Assembly (NCBI GenBank): GCA_036652695.1
Contig: JAVVVJ010000004.1
Coordinates: 13,440-77,439, forward strand
Length of the DNA: 64,000 nucleotides
Reading direction: 5' to 3'
Origin: Limiplasma sp036652695
GTDB taxonomy: Bacteria; Bacillota; Clostridia; Christensenellales; Aristaeellaceae
The position numbers and the translations under genes are program-made. Position 1 is the stretch's first letter; each line of letters begins with the position of its first letter. Shown here piece after piece: positions 1-8,324 of this stretch. Under the pieces are notes generated by a model. That model worked only from the letters and a program-made list of their open reading frames with translations, made no database searches and was not told the DNA's origin.

Positions 1-2
1 AC

Positions 3-806
3 GCGCTCGCCTGCGGAGCCGACCTATGCGTGCAATCTGCGCACAAGACGCTGCCCGCGCTCAACGCGGGCGCATGGCTGCATGCAGCGCGGGGCGTGGA
101 CGCGCAGCGCTTGCGAGGCGTGCTGCGCATGGTGCAGACGAGCAGCCCTTCCTTTGTGGCAATGCTCGCGCTGGACGATGCCCGTGCATGGATGGACGCG
201 CATGGGGCGAGGGCTTGCGCCGATCTGCGTGCGGCGGCGGCGGAGTTCCACCGTGCGGCAGCGGCGCTCGGCTATCTTGACGGGCAGGCCGCCCCGCCGC
301 CCGGCACATGCTTTGATCCGCTACGTGTAGTGCTGGACGCGCCGCAGGGCGGCTTTGAGCTGAGCGCGCAGCTGGAGGCGCTGGGGCTGGACGTGGAGCT
401 TTGCGATGCGTGCGGCATAGGCTGCATTCTTTCACTGATGGATGGGAAAAAAAGGCTTGCGCTGCTGCTTCGTGCGCTTAAGCGTGTCAACCGGGCGCGG
501 CTCGAGCTTCCCAAGGGGCACGGCTTGCCGCTTGCCATGCCGCCGCGAGCCCTTCCGCCTTGTGTGATTCCGTTGGATACCGCCGCCTTCGCCCCGGCAG
601 AGCCGGTAGCGCTCCCAAGCGCCATAGGGCGCGTGAGTGCGGCGCAGGTGGGGTTGTACCCGCCCGGCGTGGCGCTGCTTACTGCGGGGGAGCTTGTAAC
701 GGAAGAAATCGCGCATTACCTGATGGCAATTGAGCCGAGCCATCTTTTTGGCGTTGGCGCGGGGGAAACCATTTCCTGTGTACAAATCAAAGGAGAAAAT
801 CAATGA
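3..806 (+). CDS. Orn/Lys/Arg decarboxylase, C-terminal part (5' truncated by window edge)
   Basis: This is the C-terminal part of a PLP-dependent Orn/Lys/Arg decarboxylase of the YaaO/SpeA-like group, which decarboxylates a basic amino acid to a polyamine precursor. The frame is open from base 3, and the codons before the GTG at 30 extend the family pattern DLCVQSAHKTLPALN, whose lysine (codon 45-47) is the expected PLP Schiff-base residue. The large N-terminal part lies outside the window. The small OKR_DC C-terminal domain follows, ending with a typical PPGVALLTAGE segment. The stop overlaps the ATG of the next gene (ATGA), so the two are translationally coupled. A decarboxylase before tmk is a common Bacillota gene order. 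Substrate cannot be told from this fragment. Confidence 0.88.
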   Translation, partial: ALACGADLCVQSAHKTLPALNAGAWLHAARGVDAQRLRGVLRMVQTSSPSFVAMLALDDARAWMDAHGARACADLRAAAAEFHRAAAALGYLDGQAAPPPGTCFDPLRVVLDAPQGGFELSAQLEALGLDVELCDACGIGCILSLMDGKKRLALLLRALKRVNRARLELPKGHGLPLAMPPRALPPCVIPLDTAAFAPAEPVALPSAIGRVSAAQVGLYPPGVALLTAGELVTEEIAHYLMAIEPSHLFGVGAGETISCVQIKGENQ

Positions 807-2101
807 ACATCTATCCTTATGACGCGGTGGTATTCGACCTGGACGGCACCCTCTTTGATGCGGAGGACGGTATTGTAAGCTCCGCATGCTATGCTATGGA
901 ACAGCTTGGCTATCCCGTGCCGGAGGGCGCGGAGCTGCGGGAGATGGTGGGTCCCCCGCTTCGCAGCTCCTTTGAGCAAATTTTGCGCCTGCCCAAGGAG
1001 CGTGTCGATGAGGCGATGGAGCTTTACCGCGAGCGTTTTTCCTCCATCGGCATGTATCGCTACAGCGTGTACCCGCATATTCGCAGCATTTTGCAAATGC
1101 TGGGGGACAGCGGCGTGTTCGTGAGCCTTGCCACCACCAAGCCCGTTAAGCTCGCGAACGAAATCCTTCAGTATTTTGGCCTTGCGCATTATTTTAACCG
1201 CGTGGTGGGCGAGGAGGGGCGCGAAGCGGAGCTTGGCAAGCCGGAGCTGATCCGCATGGCGCTGCCGGAGCGCTACCGTAGCGCCGCCATGGTGGGGGAT
1301 CGCCGCTTTGATATGCTGGGCGCGGCAGCCAACCACATCGATGGCGTGGGCGTGAGCTACGGCTGCGGCACCGAGGAGGAACTGAGCCTATCGGGCGCTA
1401 CGCATATCGCGCCCGATACGGAGGCGCTGCGCGCGCTGCTCTGCCCCGGCGGGGCGATTCCGCGCGGCTTTTTTGTTACGGTGGAAGGGCTGGATGGCAG
1501 CGGCAAGAGCACGCAGTTGAATTTGCTGGAGGACGGCCTCAAGCAATTTGGCTTTAGCGTCCTGCGCACGCGTGAGCCGGGAGGCTGCGATATCAGTGAG
1601 GAAATCCGCCGCATGGTGCTGGGGGTGGAGAACATGGAGATGGGCCCGGCCTGCGAAGCGCTTCTATATGCCGCTGCGCGCGCGCAGCATGTGCATCAGG
1701 TGATTCGCCCGGCGGTGGAGGGGGGGCTCACGGTGCTCTGCGACCGGTTTGTGGATAGCTCCATCGCCTATCAGGGCGGCGGGCGGGAGCTTGGCGTGGA
1801 AACCGTGCAGGCGATCAACGCCCCCGCTGTGGGCGATATGCTGCCGGATGCGACGCTCTATCTTGCAATCAATCACAAGCTGGCGCTGGAGCGGCGCGCA
1901 CAGGCCTCCGCACTCGACCGGCTGGAGATTGAGCCGAGCGAGTTTCATGAGCGTGTGCAAAAGGCTTACGAGCGCCTGAGCCGTGAAAATCGCAAGCGCT
2001 TTTTGGTGGTCAACGCGGAGCGGGACATTCCCAGTGTCGCAAAGGACGCGCTCAACGCGGTGCTTAAGCGGCTGGAACCGGATATTAGGCGGGAGGCATA
2101 A
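803..2101 (+). CDS. tmk: HAD-family phosphatase fused to thymidylate kinase
   Basis: A 432-residue two-domain protein. Residues 1-215 form a HAD hydrolase of the phosphoglycolate phosphatase type: DLDGT with D12 and D14, the motif II Thr in LATTKP (about 111), K146 and VGDRRFD around D166. Residues 222-432 form dTMP kinase, which makes dTDP: P-loop GLDGSGKST at 229-237, EPGG at 258-261, and DRFVDSSIAYQG from 314. Both domains are of normal length with intact catalytic motifs, so this is a real fusion rather than a frameshift artefact. A dTMP kinase fused to a nucleotide- or sugar-phosphate phosphatase might act in nucleotide salvage or house-cleaning, but that is inference. It sits between the decarboxylase (4-nt overlap) and mnmA (3-nt gap). 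Confidence 0.92.
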   Translation: MNIYPYDAVVFDLDGTLFDAEDGIVSSACYAMEQLGYPVPEGAELREMVGPPLRSSFEQILRLPKERVDEAMELYRERFSSIGMYRYSVYPHIRSILQMLGDSGVFVSLATTKPVKLANEILQYFGLAHYFNRVVGEEGREAELGKPELIRMALPERYRSAAMVGDRRFDMLGAAANHIDGVGVSYGCGTEEELSLSGATHIAPDTEALRALLCPGGAIPRGFFVTVEGLDGSGKSTQLNLLEDGLKQFGFSVLRTREPGGCDISEEIRRMVLGVENMEMGPACEALLYAAARAQHVHQVIRPAVEGGLTVLCDRFVDSSIAYQGGGRELGVETVQAINAPAVGDMLPDATLYLAINHKLALERRAQASALDRLEIEPSEFHERVQKAYERLSRENRKRFLVVNAERDIPSVAKDALNAVLKRLEPDIRREA

Positions 2102-2104
2102 GCG

Positions 2105-3199
2105 TTGGAGCGAATTGTGGTGGGCATGTCCGGCGGTGTGGATAGCTCTGTGACCGCGCTGCTGCTCAAGCAGCAGGGGTATGACGTGGTTGGCGTATTT
2201 ATGAAAAACTGGAGCGAGCAGGATGAAAACGGCACCTGTACCGCCGCCGAGGATTGGCGAGACGTGCAGGATGTGTGTGAGCTAATTGACATCCCGTATT
2301 ACGCCGTGAACTTTGAAAAGGAATATCAAGATCGCGTGTTCACCTATTTTCTGGACGAGTACCGCAGGGGGCGCACACCGAACCCCGATGTGCTGTGCAA
2401 CCGCGAGATCAAGTTCAAGGCCTTTTTGGACTATGCGCAAAAGCTGGGCGCGGAGCGAATCGCCACAGGGCATTTTGTGAAAAAAGACGTGCGGGAGGGG
2501 CATACCGTGCTGCTCCGCGGCGATGATGCGAATAAGGATCAGAGCTATTTTTTGTATATGCTCAAGGAGCGGCAGCTTGAGCGCGCGCTCTTCCCCGTGG
2601 GTGGCATGACCAAGGCGCAGGTGCGCGCGCTGGCGGAGGAAAACGGTTTGCCGGTGAGCCGCAAGAAGGATTCTACCGGCGTCTGCTTCATTGGCGAGCG
2701 CAACTTTCGCAAGTTCTTGCAGGGGTTTCTGCCCATGCGGGCGGGTGAGATGCGAACCGAGGATGGCGTAAAGGTTGGCGAGCACATCGGCCTTGCGTAC
2801 TATACGCTGGGTCAGCGGCGCGGCTTAGGCATCGGCGGGCGGGGAGACGGCAGAAGCTGGTTTGTCATTGATAAGGATTTGAAGCAAAATGTGCTTGTGG
2901 TTGCGCAGGGCGAAGACAGTCCCCGCCTATATAGCCGTTATGTGCGCGCCTCGCAGCCCACGTGGATTGCGGATCAGCCGCCCGCGCTTGAGGGCGTGCC
3001 CTTTCGCTGTACGGCAAAATTCCGTTATCGCCAAGCCGATCAAGCGGTGACGGCTACGCTTCGCGGTGAGGAGCTTCTTTTGGAGCCGGATGAACCGCAG
3101 CGCGCTGTTACCCCCGGGCAGAGCGTGGTGCTCTATGCGGGCGACCTGTGCCTAGGCGGCGGGATTGCGGAGGAAGCGCATATGGAGCGGCCTGCCTAA
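2105..3199 (+). CDS. mnmA: tRNA 2-thiouridylase MnmA
   Basis: tRNA-specific 2-thiouridylase that thiolates U34 of Glu, Gln and Lys tRNAs using sulfur relayed from a cysteine desulfurase. The 364-residue protein has the PP-loop MSGGVDSS at residues 8-15 for ATP binding and the two catalytic cysteines, C98 (PDVLCNREIKF) and C194 (STGVCFIGERNF). Length is normal for the family. The start is a TTG at 2105, set by GGGAGG eight bases upstream and by the fact that the PP-loop follows immediately; no ATG fits. It is the last gene of the decarboxylase/tmk operon. Confidence 0.96.
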   Translation: MERIVVGMSGGVDSSVTALLLKQQGYDVVGVFMKNWSEQDENGTCTAAEDWRDVQDVCELIDIPYYAVNFEKEYQDRVFTYFLDEYRRGRTPNPDVLCNREIKFKAFLDYAQKLGAERIATGHFVKKDVREGHTVLLRGDDANKDQSYFLYMLKERQLERALFPVGGMTKAQVRALAEENGLPVSRKKDSTGVCFIGERNFRKFLQGFLPMRAGEMRTEDGVKVGEHIGLAYYTLGQRRGLGIGGRGDGRSWFVIDKDLKQNVLVVAQGEDSPRLYSRYVRASQPTWIADQPPALEGVPFRCTAKFRYRQADQAVTATLRGEELLLEPDEPQRAVTPGQSVVLYAGDLCLGGGIAEEAHMERPA

Positions 3200-3265
3200 T
3201 CAGGCATAAAAAGGGGCGAAGCCTGTGAAAAAACAGCGTAAGTACAATGCAAGCTCGGTTTTCCC

Positions 3266-3295
3266 TTGCGTTGCGCGGCCTTCCTTCGCTATAAT
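3266..3295 (+). promoter_or_regulatory. Sigma-A promoter of the liv operon
   Basis: TTGCGT (3266-3271) and a consensus TATAAT (3290-3295) separated by 18 bases, about 58 bases before the start of the binding-protein gene. Confidence 0.6.
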
Positions 3296-3353
3296 AAACC
3301 AAGCATCCAAGGACGCCCTTGCGTGCGAACGAAGTTTGAAGGAGGAAAATACA

Positions 3354-4487
3354 ATGAAAAAAATGGTTTCCGTGCTGCTCACCCTCGCCCTGACGCTTAG
3401 CTTTGCGCTACCCGCTCTGGCAGAAGGAGAGACCATTAAAATTGGCGGTATCGGCTGCTTGACCGGCCCCTATGCGATGTATGGCGTAGGCGTGCGCAAT
3501 GGCATCGATCTATACATCGATGAGCTGAACGCCGCGGGCGGCATCGATGGCAAAAAGGTAGAACTGTTGTGGGAGGATGACGAAGGCGATCCCGCAAAGG
3601 CGACAAACGCCTATTCCAAGCTTGTGGAGAACGATGGCGTTGTTGCGATTTTGGGCTCGGTGCTGACCGGCGCGACCGATGCGGTTGCCGATTATGCGGC
3701 GGGTGACGGCACGCCCATGATCACTGCCTCCGCCACCGCCTACTATATTACGACCGACCGCCCCAACGTGTTTCGCACCTGCTTTTTGGATCCCTTTCAG
3801 GGCATCAGCATGGCCAACTTTGCCAAGGAGGAGTTCGGCGCTACGAAGCTTGCCGTGCTCTATGAAAATGGCAATGAATATTCTGCCGGCCTGAAGGATA
3901 CCTTTAGTGAGCAGGCCGCCAAAAACGGTCAGGAGATTGTGGGCTGCGAGGCGAGCGCCGCCAAGGATGTGGACTTTAAGGCGCAGCTGACCAAGCTCAA
4001 GGACGCTGCTCCCGAGGTGATCTTCCTGCCCTACTATGGCCCCGAGGCCGCGTTGATCCTCACGCAGGCCAAGGAAATCGGCTTGGATGCAAAGTTCCTT
4101 GGCGCCGATGGCATCTCCAGCATTGCCGATTCCATCAGCGACAAGAGCCTCCTCACCGGCATTTGGTACTCGGATCACTTCTCCAATAGCGCGGATAGCG
4201 AGAAGGTCAAGAGCTTTTTGAGCGGCTATCAGGCAAAGTATGGCGAGCTGCCCAGCATCTCCTTCTCCGCTACCGGCTATGACGCGGCGCTGGTGCTCTG
4301 CGACGCGATCAAGACCGCTGGCAGCACCGATGCGGAAGCGATTATTGCCGCCATCAAGGCCAGCAATGTGGAAGGCGTATCTGGCATGATCACCTTTGAC
4401 GAGCACAATGATCCCATCAAGAGCGCGTTCATCCTGACCTTCGACGCGCAGGGCAATCAGCTGTTTGTAAAGCAGCAAAATCCGTAA
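3354..4487 (+). CDS. livK: Branched-chain amino acid ABC transporter substrate-binding protein
   Basis: Extracytoplasmic ligand-binding protein of a hydrophobic amino acid transporter, LivJ/LivK type. From the ATG at 3354 it has 377 residues; AGGAGGA lies 8-10 bases upstream, and the frame extended further 5' lacks a ribosome site. Residues 1-23 are a signal peptide (MKKMVSVLL, hydrophobic core, ALA before EGETIKIGG). The mature part begins with the family pattern IKIGGIGCLTGPYAMYGVGVRNG and contains INAAGG-like (LNAAGGIDGKKVEL) and AILGSVLTGAT segments of the type I periplasmic fold. There is no lipobox cysteine, so how it is held at the surface is unclear. First gene of the operon with livH, livMG and livF. 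Confidence 0.93.
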   Translation: MKKMVSVLLTLALTLSFALPALAEGETIKIGGIGCLTGPYAMYGVGVRNGIDLYIDELNAAGGIDGKKVELLWEDDEGDPAKATNAYSKLVENDGVVAILGSVLTGATDAVADYAAGDGTPMITASATAYYITTDRPNVFRTCFLDPFQGISMANFAKEEFGATKLAVLYENGNEYSAGLKDTFSEQAAKNGQEIVGCEASAAKDVDFKAQLTKLKDAAPEVIFLPYYGPEAALILTQAKEIGLDAKFLGADGISSIADSISDKSLLTGIWYSDHFSNSADSEKVKSFLSGYQAKYGELPSISFSATGYDAALVLCDAIKTAGSTDAEAIIAAIKASNVEGVSGMITFDEHNDPIKSAFILTFDAQGNQLFVKQQNP

Positions 4488-4774
4488 GACGCGCCCATTT
4501 TGGGCGATACCGTGGCAGAGAATGAGGAACGAGGGTGGGGAATGGCGGGGAAGCTCCCCCGCACCCCTGAGAAGGACTTACGCTTGACGGATCATCTGCC
4601 GCACGCGTGTGCGGATTCATGATGCGGTTCTAGGGCAAGGCTTTTGGGAAGGCAAAGCCCCTCCCTCTTTTCCTTGGCTCAGCCCTTTCAAAAGGGACAC
4701 GGAGAGTGCCTCTTTTGAAAGGGCTGAATTGCGTTAGGAGCCTTTGAACGCACAGACGATGAAGGGGTGAAAGC
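4488..4774. repeat. Intergenic region with GC-rich palindromes, including a 16-bp stem hairpin
   Basis: No gene is seen in these 287 bases. CGCCCA-TTT-TGGGCG (4492-4506) follows the livK stop. A long hairpin has a perfect 16-bp stem, TCAGCCCTTTCAAAAG (4679-4694) pairing with 4712-4727, and a 17-base loop. A GCGGGG/CCCCGC pair lies near 4546-4562, and GGCAAAGCCCC occurs at 4651. The set probably lowers expression of the permease genes relative to the binding protein, or is a dispersed palindromic element; compare 24901-25089. Confidence 0.5.
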
Positions 4775-5650
4775 ATGCTGTTTCTCAACCAGGTACTCAA
4801 CGGCTTGGGTACGGGCGCGATTTATGCATTGATCGCGCTGGGCTATACGATGGTGTATGGCATTGTCAAGCTGATCAACTTTGCCCATGGCGATATTCTG
4901 ATGGTCGGCAGCTACACGGCGGTGCTCGTGATGACAGGGCTGGGTCTGCCGTTTCCCGTGGCGCTTGTGCTTTCCATGCTGGTATGCGTGATCTTTGGTG
5001 TGGTGATTGAGCGCGTGGCCTATAAGCCGCTGCGCAATTCGCCGCGCATTTGTTCGTTGATTACGGCCATTGGGGTGAGCTACCTGCTGCAAAACAGTGC
5101 GCAGTTGATTTTCTCGGCGAATCCGCGCCCGTTTCCAACGGTGTTTCAGGTAGCGCCGATCGTTGTGGGCGGCCTCAGCATCAGCTTTGTGACCATTTTG
5201 ACGGTTGTGGTGGCAGTGGTGCTCATGATTTTGCTCAATCTGTTTGTGATGAAGAGCCACACGGGCAAAGCCATGCGCGCTGTGAGCGAGGACACGGGGG
5301 CGGCGGAGCTGATGGGCGTTAACGTTAACGTGACCATCTCCATCACGTTTGCCATCGGCTGTGCGCTGGCTGGCGTTGGCGCGTGCCTGTACTGCATCGC
5401 CTACCCCAACGTTGCGCCAACGATGGGCGCTATGCCCGGGCTTAAGGCCTTCATTGCGGCGGTGCTCGGCGGCATTGGCATTTTGCCGGGCGCTATGCTT
5501 GGCGGCTTTATTCTTGGCGTGGCGGAAAGCCTGACGAAGGGCTTTATTTCCACTCAACTTTCCGACGCCGTGGTGTACGGTATTTTGATCGTGGTGCTGC
5601 TCTTTAAGCCATCGGGCATTTTGGGCAAGACCACGCGCGAGAAAGTGTGA
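4775..5650 (+). CDS. livH: Branched-chain amino acid ABC permease LivH
   Basis: Inner-membrane permease subunit of the liv transporter, 291 residues with about eight hydrophobic helices. The N-terminus MLFLNQVLNGLGTGAIYAL and the segment YGIVKLINFAHGD (about residues 29-41) are typical of LivH, as is the cytoplasmic EDTGAAELMGVN loop that contacts the ATPase. GGGGTGAAAGC before the ATG supports this start. The stop is 10 bases before the fused livMG start. It pairs with the LivM half of the next gene. Confidence 0.94.
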   Translation: MLFLNQVLNGLGTGAIYALIALGYTMVYGIVKLINFAHGDILMVGSYTAVLVMTGLGLPFPVALVLSMLVCVIFGVVIERVAYKPLRNSPRICSLITAIGVSYLLQNSAQLIFSANPRPFPTVFQVAPIVVGGLSISFVTILTVVVAVVLMILLNLFVMKSHTGKAMRAVSEDTGAAELMGVNVNVTISITFAIGCALAGVGACLYCIAYPNVAPTMGAMPGLKAFIAAVLGGIGILPGAMLGGFILGVAESLTKGFISTQLSDAVVYGILIVVLLFKPSGILGKTTREKV

Positions 5651-5660
5651 GGTGGGGGAA

Positions 5661-7493
5661 ATGACGAGCAAATTCAAATCCTACGTGCTGAACCTCTCCG
5701 CGGTGTTTTTGATCTTTATTGGGCTGCAATCGCTGATTGGCGTGGGCGTGATCAACAAGTACTATTCCGGTGTGATGATTTCCATGGGGATCAACATCGT
5801 GATGACGGTGAGCTTGAACCTGACCACGGGCTTTTTGGGAGAGCTGGCGCTGGGGCATGCGGGCTTTATGAGTGTGGGCGCGTTTACCGCAGGCATCATC
5901 ACCAAGGCGCTTGCCGAAAACTTTGGCTTGGACCCTGTTACCGCGCTGCCGGTTTCGCTGCTTGCGGGCGGACTGCTGGCAGCTGCGATGGGCTTGGTGA
6001 TCGGCATTCCGGCGCTGCGCTTGAAGGGCGATTATTTGGCCATCATCACGCTTGGCTTTGGCGAGATCATCCGCGTCATCATTCAAAATTTGGAGATCAC
6101 GGGCGGCGCGGCGGGTATCAGCCGCGTGCCGCGTGTGAACAGCTTTCCGCTCACGTATTTCATCATGGTGGCGGTTGTCATTATGATGTTCACGCTGGGG
6201 CGCTCGCGCCATGGCCGGGCGATTATCTCCATCCGTGAAAACGCCATCGCGGCAGAATCCACGGGCATTTCCACCACGTATTACAAGATTTTTGCTTTTA
6301 CCCTAGCCGCGTTTTTTGCGGGCATCGCGGGCGGCCTGTATGCGCATCAGTACGGCCGGGTGACGGCTTCGGTGTTTGACTTCAACAAGTCCATCGAGTA
6401 CCTAGTGATGGTGGTGCTGGGTGGCATGGGCTCTATCACGGGCAGCATTATCTCCGCGAGCGTGCTCACCTTGCTGCCTGAGATGCTGCGCGAGTTCTCC
6501 GATTACCGCTTGTTGATCTACAGCGTGCTGCTGATTGTGATGATGCTCTTCCGCCCGAAGGGCTTGATGGGCACGGCGGAGTTTTCGCTGACAAGCACGG
6601 TGGAAGCGTTTGGCGCATGGCTGCGCAAGACGTTTCACATCAAAAAACGCAACCATGCGCCCCATTTGCCCGATGTGCCCCGCTATGATGTGGGTGAGGA
6701 CGCGCCGGTACTGCAAACCAAGAACCTCGGCATTCGTTTCGGCGGCTTGCAGGCGGCGGAGAATGTGAACCTCTCCTTGAAGGATAACGAGATTGTTGGC
6801 CTCATTGGCCCCAATGGCGCGGGCAAAACGACGGTCTTTAACATGCTCACGGGCGTGTATCTGCCCACGGAGGGCGATATTGTGCTCATGGGCAGATCCA
6901 TCAAGGGCAAAAAGACCTATGAGATCGTCAGTGCGGGCATTGCGCGCACCTTTCAGAACATCCGGCTGTTTAAATCCATGACCGTGCTTGAAAACATCAA
7001 GGTGGCGTTCCACAGCCGCATGCATTACTCGGCGGCAAGCGGCGTATTTCGCACGCCGAAATACGCGCGGGAGGAATTGGGCATTGATATCCGCGCGCGC
7101 GAGCTGCTACGCGTATTTAACATGGAGGATACCGCGAATGTCCGTGCGGACGCCCTACCCTATGGTCAGCAGCGCAAGCTGGAAATCTGCCGCGCGCTTG
7201 CGACGAACCCCAAGGTGCTTTTGCTGGATGAGCCTGCCGCCGGCATGAACCCCATTGAAACCCGGGAGCTGATGGATACCATCAGCCTGATCCGCGATCG
7301 CTTTAGCGTTGCCGTTTTGCTGATTGAGCATGATATGAAGCTGGTAATGGGCATTTGCGAGCGCATTTATGTGCTGAGCTATGGGCGCGTGCTCGCCGAG
7401 GGCTCGCCTCGTGAGATTCGCAACAACCCGGAGGTTATTGCCGCCTATCTAGGCAATGGCGGCAAGAAGGAGGAGGAATCTGCGCATGCTTGA
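5661..7493 (+). CDS. livM: Fused branched-chain amino acid ABC permease-ATPase (LivM-LivG)
   Basis: One polypeptide of 610 residues joins the second permease and the first ATPase, normally separate genes. Residues 1-310 are LivM: several helices, LTTGFLGELALGHAGF near 57-72 and the RENAIAAESTGI coupling loop near 193-204. A basic linker (KKRNHAPHLPDVPRYD) leads to LivG at about 350-610: Walker A GPNGAGKTT at 383-391, the Q-loop in ARTFQNIRLF, signature YGQQRKLEI near 501 and Walker B LLLDEPAAGMNP near 520. The ATG at 5661 has GGTGGGGG at 5651-5658; the GTG at 5652 is an alternative start. The 3' end overlaps livF by 8 bases. Confidence 0.93.
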   Translation: MTSKFKSYVLNLSAVFLIFIGLQSLIGVGVINKYYSGVMISMGINIVMTVSLNLTTGFLGELALGHAGFMSVGAFTAGIITKALAENFGLDPVTALPVSLLAGGLLAAAMGLVIGIPALRLKGDYLAIITLGFGEIIRVIIQNLEITGGAAGISRVPRVNSFPLTYFIMVAVVIMMFTLGRSRHGRAIISIRENAIAAESTGISTTYYKIFAFTLAAFFAGIAGGLYAHQYGRVTASVFDFNKSIEYLVMVVLGGMGSITGSIISASVLTLLPEMLREFSDYRLLIYSVLLIVMMLFRPKGLMGTAEFSLTSTVEAFGAWLRKTFHIKKRNHAPHLPDVPRYDVGEDAPVLQTKNLGIRFGGLQAAENVNLSLKDNEIVGLIGPNGAGKTTVFNMLTGVYLPTEGDIVLMGRSIKGKKTYEIVSAGIARTFQNIRLFKSMTVLENIKVAFHSRMHYSAASGVFRTPKYAREELGIDIRARELLRVFNMEDTANVRADALPYGQQRKLEICRALATNPKVLLLDEPAAGMNPIETRELMDTISLIRDRFSVAVLLIEHDMKLVMGICERIYVLSYGRVLAEGSPREIRNNPEVIAAYLGNGGKKEEESAHA

Positions 7494-8190
7494 GGTTCAT
7501 GATTTGAATGTGTTCTACGGCGTGATTCATGCGCTGTATGATATTAGCTTTGAGGTGCGTCAAGGGGAAATCGTTACGCTGATCGGCGCGAACGGCGCGG
7601 GCAAAACCTCCATTTTGCATGCGATATCGCATCTGATTCCCATCAAGGGCGGCACGATTGCTTTTGACGGAAAGGAAATCGCGCATACCGAGGCGCATCG
7701 GCTGGTGCCCATGGGTCTTGCGCAGGTGCCGGAGGGGCGTCGCGTATTTGCCCAGATGACGGTGCTTGAAAACCTTGAGATGGGCGCGTTTATGCGCAAA
7801 AACAAGGCCGAGCTTGAGGACGATTTGACGATGGTGTTCAGTCACTTTCCACGCCTAAAGGAACGCGTGAAGCAGCTTTCCGGCACGCTCTCCGGCGGTG
7901 AACAGCAGATGCTTGCTACCGCCCGCGCCCTGATGAGCCACCCGCGTCTGCTAATGATGGACGAACCCTCCATGGGGCTGTCACCAATTTTGGTAGATGA
8001 AATTTTTACCATCATTCAAGATATCAATCGGGAAGGCACCACCATTTTGCTGGTGGAGCAAAACGCACAGATGGCGCTTTCGATTGCCAACCGCGCCTAT
8101 GTGTTGGAGACAGGGCATATTGTGAAGGAGGGCGATGCCAAAGCCCTTTTGAATGACGAGAGCGTGAAGGCCGCGTATTTAGGAACATAA
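7486..8190 (+). CDS. livF: Branched-chain amino acid ABC transporter ATPase LivF
   Basis: Second ATPase of the liv transporter, 234 residues from the ATG at 7486, which has AGGAGGA about ten bases upstream and overlaps the livMG stop by 8 bases. It starts MLEVHDLNVFYGVIHAL, typical of LivF. Walker A GANGAGKTS, the LivF-type VPEGRRVFAQMTVLENLEMGA segment, signature LSGGEQQM and Walker B LLMMDEPSMGLSP are all present, with the H-loop position being VEQNA as usual in this family. It would pair with the LivG half of the fused protein. Last gene before the terminator. Confidence 0.95.
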   Translation: MLEVHDLNVFYGVIHALYDISFEVRQGEIVTLIGANGAGKTSILHAISHLIPIKGGTIAFDGKEIAHTEAHRLVPMGLAQVPEGRRVFAQMTVLENLEMGAFMRKNKAELEDDLTMVFSHFPRLKERVKQLSGTLSGGEQQMLATARALMSHPRLLMMDEPSMGLSPILVDEIFTIIQDINREGTTILLVEQNAQMALSIANRAYVLETGHIVKEGDAKALLNDESVKAAYLGT

Positions 8191-8236
8191 TGGAAACCGA
8201 ATACCCGCAACGAGCGCCGTTAAAGGTAACTGCAAC

Positions 8237-8291
8237 AAAGCCCCAAGCATCCTCGCACACCTCTGTGTCCGCGAATGCTTGGGGCTTTTTT
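8237..8291 (+). terminator. Rho-independent terminator of the liv operon
   Basis: Perfect 14-bp stem AAAGCCCCAAGCAT (8237-8250) with ATGCTTGGGGCTTT (8275-8288), running into a T tract. It lies between convergent livF and the minus-strand transketolase gene. Confidence 0.88.
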
Positions 8292-8324
8292 TCTGATGGT
8301 AAGCGCCACAATCGGCTGAATGGG

